From Coriobacteriia bacterium (lineage in GTDB: Bacteria; Actinomycetota; Coriobacteriia; WRKU01): a stretch of DNA of 37,392 nt. Position 1 is the stretch's first letter, and the number at the start of each line of letters is the position of its first letter. The stretch lies in NCBI GenBank assembly GCA_009777935.1, contig WRKU01000014.1, positions 1-37,392 of the forward strand. The letters run 5' to 3'. Position numbers and translations under genes: made by a program. This document shows positions 32,763 to 37,392 of this stretch, piece by piece. The notes beneath the pieces were generated by a model. The model ran no database searches. It was given only the letters and a program-made list of their open reading frames with translations, and was not told the DNA's origin.

Positions 32763-33769
32763 CGTATAAGGATGCCGGCGTCGACACTGCGGCCGGTGCG
32801 CGAGCCGTCGAAGAGATTCGCGCGGTCGTGCGCTCGACGTACCGGCCCGAAGTCATCGGTGACATCGGCGGTTTCGGCGGGCTGTTCAGCGCGGCGGCGT
32901 TCAAGGACATGGACGATCCCGTCCTTGTAAGCGGCACCGATGGTGTGGGCACGAAACTTGCGCTCGCACAACGTCTCAATATACACGACACCGTTGGCAT
33001 CGATCTCGTAGCGATGTGCGCAAACGATATTCTCGTTACCGGTGCCGAACCACTGTTTTTCCTCGACTACATCGCTATCGGTAAACTCGACGAGAAGATG
33101 GTCGGACGCCTTGTTGGTGGTATTGCCGAAGGCTGCCGACAGGCGGGCTGTGCGCTCATCGGAGGCGAAACGGCCGAACATCCAGGTACGATGGCACCTG
33201 ATGACTACGATCTAAGCGGCTTTTGTGTAGGTGTGGTCGAACGTACAAAGATAATCGACGGCACGCAGGTAGCCGAGGGCGATGTCGTGCTGGGCCTCGC
33301 GTCGAGTGGGCTGCACTCGAACGGATACTCGCTCGTACGTGCTGCTCTAGCACGACAGAACGTGGCGATTGAAGGAGCATTTGGAGAGGCACTCCTAGAG
33401 CCGACACGCATCTATGTGCCGCAGGTACGCGCGCTGTTTGATGCCACAACTAAGGTGCCGCTCAAAGCAATGGCACACATCACCGGTGGCGGTATCACGG
33501 AGAATCTCGATCGCGTGCTCCCGGTGACGCTCGATGCGCGTATCACACGGGGGGCATGGCCGGTGCCGGACGTGATTGAGCAGATTGCTTCATACGCGAA
33601 CTTAAGCGAAGACGAGGCATACAAGACGTTCAACATGGGCATCGGCTTCGCGCTCATCGTGGCGCCTGAAACGGTCGATACCGTGCGCGCGACACTCGCG
33701 CCGCTCGGCGAGGAAGTCTACGAGATGGGGCGTATCGTTGAGGGAACGGGCGCGGTCGTCTATGCTTAA
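32750..33769 (+). CDS. purM: Phosphoribosylformylglycinamidine cyclo-ligase
   Basis: A 339-residue AIR synthetase closing the imidazole ring of FGAM. Visible: YKDAGVDTAAGA, GDIGGFGGLF, SGTDGVGTKLALA, GGETAEHPG and AHITGGGITENLDRVLP. It starts with GTG 32750, 13 bases inside the purF frame, with AAAGGGA upstream. The length is normal. The stop overlaps purN by eight bases, so the three are translationally coupled. Confidence 0.96.
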   Translation: MEELTYKDAGVDTAAGARAVEEIRAVVRSTYRPEVIGDIGGFGGLFSAAAFKDMDDPVLVSGTDGVGTKLALAQRLNIHDTVGIDLVAMCANDILVTGAEPLFFLDYIAIGKLDEKMVGRLVGGIAEGCRQAGCALIGGETAEHPGTMAPDDYDLSGFCVGVVERTKIIDGTQVAEGDVVLGLASSGLHSNGYSLVRAALARQNVAIEGAFGEALLEPTRIYVPQVRALFDATTKVPLKAMAHITGGGITENLDRVLPVTLDARITRGAWPVPDVIEQIASYANLSEDEAYKTFNMGIGFALIVAPETVDTVRATLAPLGEEVYEMGRIVEGTGAVVYA

Positions 33770-34409
33770 GCTCGGTATCCTGATAAGTGGCTCTGGTTCG
33801 AATCTGCAGGCCATTATTGATGCGATTGCAGCTGGAACGCTCGATGCCGAAATCGTGACCGTTATCTCGAATAAGGCCGACGCATACGGTCTGGAGCGCG
33901 CGTGCCATGCCGGCATACGCGCCGTCCATCTCGATCCTGCCGACCCAGCCTATCGTGGCGCCTCCGACTCCTCTACCCCTGCTGACAAAGCTGCCGCAAC
34001 TACCGCCTACAATGCGGCGATCCGAGATGAGCTCACCGTCGTCGGCGCAGACTACGTCGTGATGGCCGGCTACATGAAACTGCTCGGCCTTGAGGTGCTC
34101 GACGCGTATCCTAATCGTGTGCTCAATCTGCACCCAGCGCTGCTGCCGAGCTTTCCCGGCGCCCATGGTATCGATGATGCGCTCGCTTATGGCGTGAAGA
34201 TTACCGGTGTCACCGTGCACTTCGCTGATGCCGAGTTCGACCGCGGCCCCATCATCGCACAGATACCCGTTGAGGTCCGTGAGGACGACACGGCAGACAC
34301 GCTCGCCACACGCATTCATGCGGCAGAGCACACAATTTTGCCAAAAGCCTTACAATGGATAGCAGAAGGTCGCGTGACGGTTGAGGGCCGGCGCGTATAC
34401 ATATCGTAG
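33762..34409 (+). CDS. purN: Phosphoribosylglycinamide formyltransferase
   Basis: A 215-residue folate-dependent GAR transformylase. ILISGSGSNLQAI opens the fold; the catalytic Asn and His are in LNLHPALLPSFPG, and the Asp in FADAEFDRGPII. ATG 33762 overlaps purM; an upstream in-frame start at 33738 has no better ribosome binding site. Oddity: an insert of about 15 residues rich in Ser, Ala, Thr and Asp (near 67-82, GASDSSTPADKAAATT) follows DPAYR; it is probably a surface loop. Confidence 0.95.
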   Translation: MLKLGILISGSGSNLQAIIDAIAAGTLDAEIVTVISNKADAYGLERACHAGIRAVHLDPADPAYRGASDSSTPADKAAATTAYNAAIRDELTVVGADYVVMAGYMKLLGLEVLDAYPNRVLNLHPALLPSFPGAHGIDDALAYGVKITGVTVHFADAEFDRGPIIAQIPVEVREDDTADTLATRIHAAEHTILPKALQWIAEGRVTVEGRRVYIS

Positions 34410-34425
34410 AGTGAAGGGACACACT

Positions 34426-35577
34426 ATGAGGAAGTTTTTGACGCTGACAGTGCTTGCCGCAGTGCTCGTTTTGAGCGCATTCATGTTGGCCGGTTGCGGT
34501 GACAACGACAGTACGAGCGGCGATGAGACGAGAGTAGTCATCGGTTTTGCCGGCCCGCTGACGGGCGACAATGCGCTCTACGGTACGTCGATGCTCGATG
34601 CGGTGCACATCGCTATCGATGAGCTGAACGCTTCAAGTGAGGCGCGCCAGAAAGGCATCGTATTCTCGGTGAGGGCCGAGGATGACGCAGGTGATCCAAA
34701 GCAGGCCGTCAACGTTGCTAACACGCTTGTGGCAGACCAAAACGTTATCGCAGTTGTCGGCCACTTTAATTCGGGTGCGTCGATTCCGGCCTCGGCTGTC
34801 TACGAGGAGTACGACCTCTCAATGGTGACCGTTTCGACCAACCCGCAGCTTACCGATAGTGGTCTGTCGGTTGTGAATCGCATTACCGCGCGCGATGATT
34901 CGCAAGGTCCGTTCGCGGCCGAAATTGCCGACGAAGAGGGCTTTGAGCGCGTCGCTGTTCTCGATGATTCGACCCCGTATGGACAGGGTCTGGCGGCCGA
35001 GTTCGTAAAGGCCTTCGAGGAACTGGGCGGCGAGATTGTCTCCGAGGACCAGATCCAACCTAAGACGGTTGACTTCTCTGCGCTCGTTACGCGTATTGGC
35101 GCTACGAGCCCCGATGCCGTTTACTATGCCGGTGCCCACACCGAAGGTGCGCTTTTTGCTAAGCAGCTGCGTGAGGCCGGTGTCGACATCCCCGTTATCG
35201 GCGGCGAGATGATTTTCACGAGCGACTATATCACGCTCGGTGGTTCCGGTACTGAGGGCGACATCGCCACGGCGCTTGGCTTACCTATCGAGCAACAAGA
35301 ACGTGGCCTCGAGTTTCTTGAGAAGTATCGTGAGCGCTACAACCGCGAGCCGGAGGCCTACGATACCTATGCGTTCGACTCGGCGATGCTTATCGGCCAA
35401 GCCGTGTTTGAAGCGCCTGAGCTGACGCGCGTGGCGGTTGGCCAAGCGATTCGCAACATCACACACAATGGTGTGACCGGTACGATTTCGTTCGACTCGC
35501 GTGGCGATAACACCCAGCAGATTATCTCGGCATATATCGTCCTTGACGGTGCATGGGAGCCGCTGATTCGTCGGTGA
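34426..35577 (+). CDS. Liv-type amino-acid-binding lipoprotein (ABC substrate-binding protein)
   Basis: A 383-residue lipoprotein. ATG 34426 follows GAAGGGA; the signal peptide ends in the lipobox MLAGC with Cys24. The mature part (VVIGFAGPLTGDNALYGTSM, DDAGDPKQAVNVAN, VVGHFNSGASIPAS, TVSTNPQLTDSG) is a periplasmic-binding-protein type 1 fold of the LivJ/LivK/AmiC group that binds branched-chain amino acids or related amides. No permease or ATPase genes (livHMGF) are present around it, so its transporter is encoded elsewhere or it acts as a sensor. Its place between purN and purH suggests a purine-linked ligand, but this is speculative. Confidence 0.9.
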   Translation: MRKFLTLTVLAAVLVLSAFMLAGCGDNDSTSGDETRVVIGFAGPLTGDNALYGTSMLDAVHIAIDELNASSEARQKGIVFSVRAEDDAGDPKQAVNVANTLVADQNVIAVVGHFNSGASIPASAVYEEYDLSMVTVSTNPQLTDSGLSVVNRITARDDSQGPFAAEIADEEGFERVAVLDDSTPYGQGLAAEFVKAFEELGGEIVSEDQIQPKTVDFSALVTRIGATSPDAVYYAGAHTEGALFAKQLREAGVDIPVIGGEMIFTSDYITLGGSGTEGDIATALGLPIEQQERGLEFLEKYRERYNREPEAYDTYAFDSAMLIGQAVFEAPELTRVAVGQAIRNITHNGVTGTISFDSRGDNTQQIISAYIVLDGAWEPLIRR

Positions 35578-35583
35578 CCGACG
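35569..35583 (+). repeat. Inverted repeat over the stop codon of the binding protein
   Basis: CGTCGG and CCGACG flank the stop TGA, a perfect six-base stem with a three-base loop. No T run follows, so it is not a canonical terminator; it may protect the 3' end or trim expression between the two genes. Confidence 0.35.
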
Positions 35584-35664
35584 ACGAGGTAGGCGCCACG
35601 CTGTTATCGCGGGGGCCGAAGCCGGGCGCGTGACGTCCGCCGGAGGAAAGAGAGAGGTGCAGGT

Positions 35665-37242
35665 ATGAGTGAGCCGGCTATCAAGCGGGCGCTGGTTTCC
35701 GTGACCGATAAAACCGGCGTGGTCGAGTTCTGTCGTGCGTTATCTGCTGAGTTCGGCGTGGAGATTGTCAGTACCGGTGGCACGGCGTCGGCGCTGGAGG
35801 CGGGTGGCGTGCCGGTACGTGCTATCGATGACCTGACCGGCTTTCCCGAGATGATGGACGGGCGCGTCAAGACGCTTCACCCGCGCGTGCACGGCGGGTT
35901 GCTTGCACGGCGTGGTGACGAAGCGCATATGGCCGCTGCGGCAGAGCACGGCATCGGTATGATCGACCTTGTGTGCGTGAACCTCTATGCGTTTGAGGAA
36001 ACGGTGGCACGTGAGGACGTGACCGAGGAAGACGCCATCGAGAACATCGACATCGGTGGACCGTCGATGCTACGTAGCGCAGCGAAAAACTTCGAGAGCG
36101 TCACGGTAGTAACACGCCCGGAGCAATACGCGGAAGTGCTCGCCGAGATGCGCATGAACGATGGCGCAACGACACGTGCAACACGCCGGACGTATGCGAC
36201 GGAGGTTTTTGCGGTCACCGCTGCATACGACGGAGCAATCGCTGAATACCTGAGCGACGGTGATATCAAGCAGGTAGCGTTGCAGAAAGTACAAGATTTG
36301 CGCTACGGCGAAAACCCCCACCAGCGCGCGGCCTTCTACCGCCTTGGGAGTGCCGCCGATGTGGTGGGTACTCTCGCCGGAGCCGAGCAGCTGCAGGGCA
36401 AAGAACTTTCCTACAACAATATCCTCGATACCGATGCCGCATGGAGTGCGGTACGCGAGTTTCTCGCGCCGACCTGTGCCATTATCAAGCATACTAACCC
36501 GTGTGGCCTCGCGAGTCGCGACGACGCGAACGGTGGCATCGCCGAAGCATATCGTGTGGCGCACGAGGTCGATTCTATCAGCGCGTTCGGCGGGGTAATG
36601 GCGTTCAACCGCCCCGTTACCGCTGAGCTTGTCGAGGCCATCTTTGCGAACAAGCAGTTTGTCGAGGCTATCATCGCACCTGATGTCGATGCGGCGGCAC
36701 GCGAGTTGCTCACCGAAAAGCCGAACCTGCGTGTGCTTTGCACGGGGGCGGTGCTTTCGGCAGGCGGCGGTTACGAGATGCGCTCGGTTGAAGGAGGCGT
36801 GCTCGTGCAACAGGCCGATGCAGTCGCCACCGATGAAGGTAGCCCCGAGGACCCGGCCGGATTTACCGTGCCGACGAAACGCGCACCGACGCCTGAGGAA
36901 ATGGAACAGTTGCTCTTTGCGTGGCGCGTAGTCAAGAGCGTCAAGAGTAACGCGATTGTGCTTGTGAAAGACTTCTGTACGGTCGGCGTCGGTGCAGGAC
37001 AGATGAATCGCGTCAACAGTGCGCGTATCGCCGTTGAGCAGGCCGGTGCTGCCGCTGCTGATAGTGTCTGTGCGAGCGACGCATTCATGCCGTTTCCCGA
37101 CTCACTTGAGGTGGTGGCAGAGGCCGGTGCCACGGCGGTTATCCAGCCCGGCGGCTCAATCCGCGACGACGAAGTCATTGCCCGTGCCGATGAACTTGGC
37201 GTTGCGATGGTCTTCACCGGACACCGGCACTTCCGGCATTAG
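35665..37242 (+). CDS. purH: Bifunctional AICAR formyltransferase / IMP cyclohydrolase
   Basis: A 525-residue enzyme for the last two steps to IMP. The N-terminal cyclohydrolase part (about 1-200) shows ALVSVTDKTG, STGGTASALE and GRVKTLHPRVHGGLL; the C-terminal transformylase shows LRYGENPHQRAAFY, ELSYNNILD, KHTNPCG, SISAFGG and the closing SDAFMPFPD and GHRHFRH. All are intact. ATG 35665 is preceded by GAGAGAGG. An 87-base gap separates it from the lipoprotein gene. Immediately after its stop comes the promoter of surface copy C, with no terminator between. Confidence 0.97.
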   Translation: MSEPAIKRALVSVTDKTGVVEFCRALSAEFGVEIVSTGGTASALEAGGVPVRAIDDLTGFPEMMDGRVKTLHPRVHGGLLARRGDEAHMAAAAEHGIGMIDLVCVNLYAFEETVAREDVTEEDAIENIDIGGPSMLRSAAKNFESVTVVTRPEQYAEVLAEMRMNDGATTRATRRTYATEVFAVTAAYDGAIAEYLSDGDIKQVALQKVQDLRYGENPHQRAAFYRLGSAADVVGTLAGAEQLQGKELSYNNILDTDAAWSAVREFLAPTCAIIKHTNPCGLASRDDANGGIAEAYRVAHEVDSISAFGGVMAFNRPVTAELVEAIFANKQFVEAIIAPDVDAAARELLTEKPNLRVLCTGAVLSAGGGYEMRSVEGGVLVQQADAVATDEGSPEDPAGFTVPTKRAPTPEEMEQLLFAWRVVKSVKSNAIVLVKDFCTVGVGAGQMNRVNSARIAVEQAGAAAADSVCASDAFMPFPDSLEVVAEAGATAVIQPGGSIRDDEVIARADELGVAMVFTGHRHFRH

Positions 37243-37245
37243 TGT

Positions 37246-37342
37246 TTGCCGAGGGCTGGCGAAATTTGGTAGACTGGAAACGATAGTTACTAAGTAGTCA
37301 ACACGACGGACTATGCGTTTTTTGCATGAAATGAGGGCACAC
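37246..37342 (+). promoter_or_regulatory. Promoter and leader of surface copy C
   Basis: TTGCCG (37246-37251), 18 bases, TAGACT (37270-37275), then a leader nearly identical to that of copy B, including ACTGGAAACGATAGTTAC and the hairpin TATGC (37312-37316) / GCATG (37324-37328) with a GTTTTTT loop. The -35 begins four bases after the purH stop. Confidence 0.65.
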
Positions 37343-37392
37343 ATGAACGATAACCACACCCTGCGGGGGGGGGGGGGCTCCACTTTTTGGGT
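37343..37392 (+). CDS. Phase-variable surface protein, copy C (5' end only, 13 G)
   Basis: ATG 37343 opens the same first codons as copy A (MNDNHTLR), preceded by the same GAAATGAGGG site. The G run is 13. Comparing the sequence after the run with copy A (CTCCACTTT in both), the frame equivalent to the long frame of copy A would be reached with 12 G, so this copy also appears one G away from ON. The gene leaves the window 15 bases after the tract and its C-terminal domain is unseen. The last bases (TTTTTGGGT) differ from the CTGAGGTAG of copies A and B; this may be real or poor sequence at a contig end. Confidence 0.6.
   Translation, partial: MNDNHTLRGGGGSTFW
37365..37377 (+). repeat. Poly-G tract of 13, copy C
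   Basis: Thirteen G between CTGC and CTCCACTT. The tract lies at the same place after the start codon as in copy A, and the 43 bases before it, from GAAATGAGGG on, are identical in the two copies. Confidence 0.85.

Noticed and set aside
1-37392. tRNA, rRNA, CRISPR or insertion-sequence features
   Set aside because: Gaps between genes were inspected by eye; no cloverleaf, spaced short repeats or transposase frame was found.

Overview
The window looks like a chromosomal contig from an anaerobic actinobacterium, most plausibly class Coriobacteriia. Reasons: a fairly high GC content, a scattered but near-complete purine pathway, a coproporphyrinogen-oxidase-like radical SAM protein, a small PurL, several apparently leaderless starts, and surface proteins ending in a DUF6273-type domain. 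The class assignment is inferred from gene content; no rRNA or other marker is present.

The most striking feature is a family of surface proteins behind poly-G tracts. Copy A is at 38-2177, copy B at 4095-6217, and copy C starts at 37343 and runs off the end of the window. Each begins with an ATG, 7-8 codons, then a run of 12, 10 or 13 G. In A and B the reading frame behind the tract is open right through the tract and joins the ATG only when the run is 11 G; in C the equivalent length is 12. As written, all three are one G away from the ON frame and would make peptides of about 15-17 residues. Copies A and B share a sequence just after the tract that reads as Ser-Glu-Val in the ON frame but gives TGA in one OFF frame and TAG in the other. 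This is the expected layout of a slipped-strand phase-variable family. Copies A and B share a nearly constant N-terminal two-thirds and differ in the C-terminal domain. A relic of a further C-terminal domain (2691-2903), a DUF3006 protein and a PIN toxin-antitoxin pair lie between them.

6231-14022: larB (minus strand), then serS, a membrane-anchored unknown protein, purD, a HemN-like radical SAM protein, purE and an unusual fusion of a membrane domain to an aldo/keto reductase. 14042-15435 (minus): a compact class B sortase and a hotdog thioesterase. 15492-19701: rsgA, then a MacB/FtsX-type ABC ATPase and permease. 19722-22729 (minus): a threonine-aldolase-like enzyme, a zinc-ribbon membrane protein sharing a domain with the aldo/keto reductase fusion, a DUF554 protein and a rhodanese-like lipoprotein lacking the catalytic Cys. 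22883-27083: a transglutaminase-like membrane protein, a small ribbon-helix-helix protein, an unknown protein and an OmpR-type two-component system.

27138-37242 is a purine run: purC, two membrane proteins, purL, purF, purM, purN, a Liv-type binding lipoprotein and purH, mostly overlapping or closely spaced. With purD and purE upstream, most steps from PRPP to IMP are covered; purS, purQ, purB and purK are not in the window. The promoter of surface copy C begins four bases after the purH stop.

No tRNA, rRNA, CRISPR array, insertion sequence or convincing rho-independent terminator was seen.
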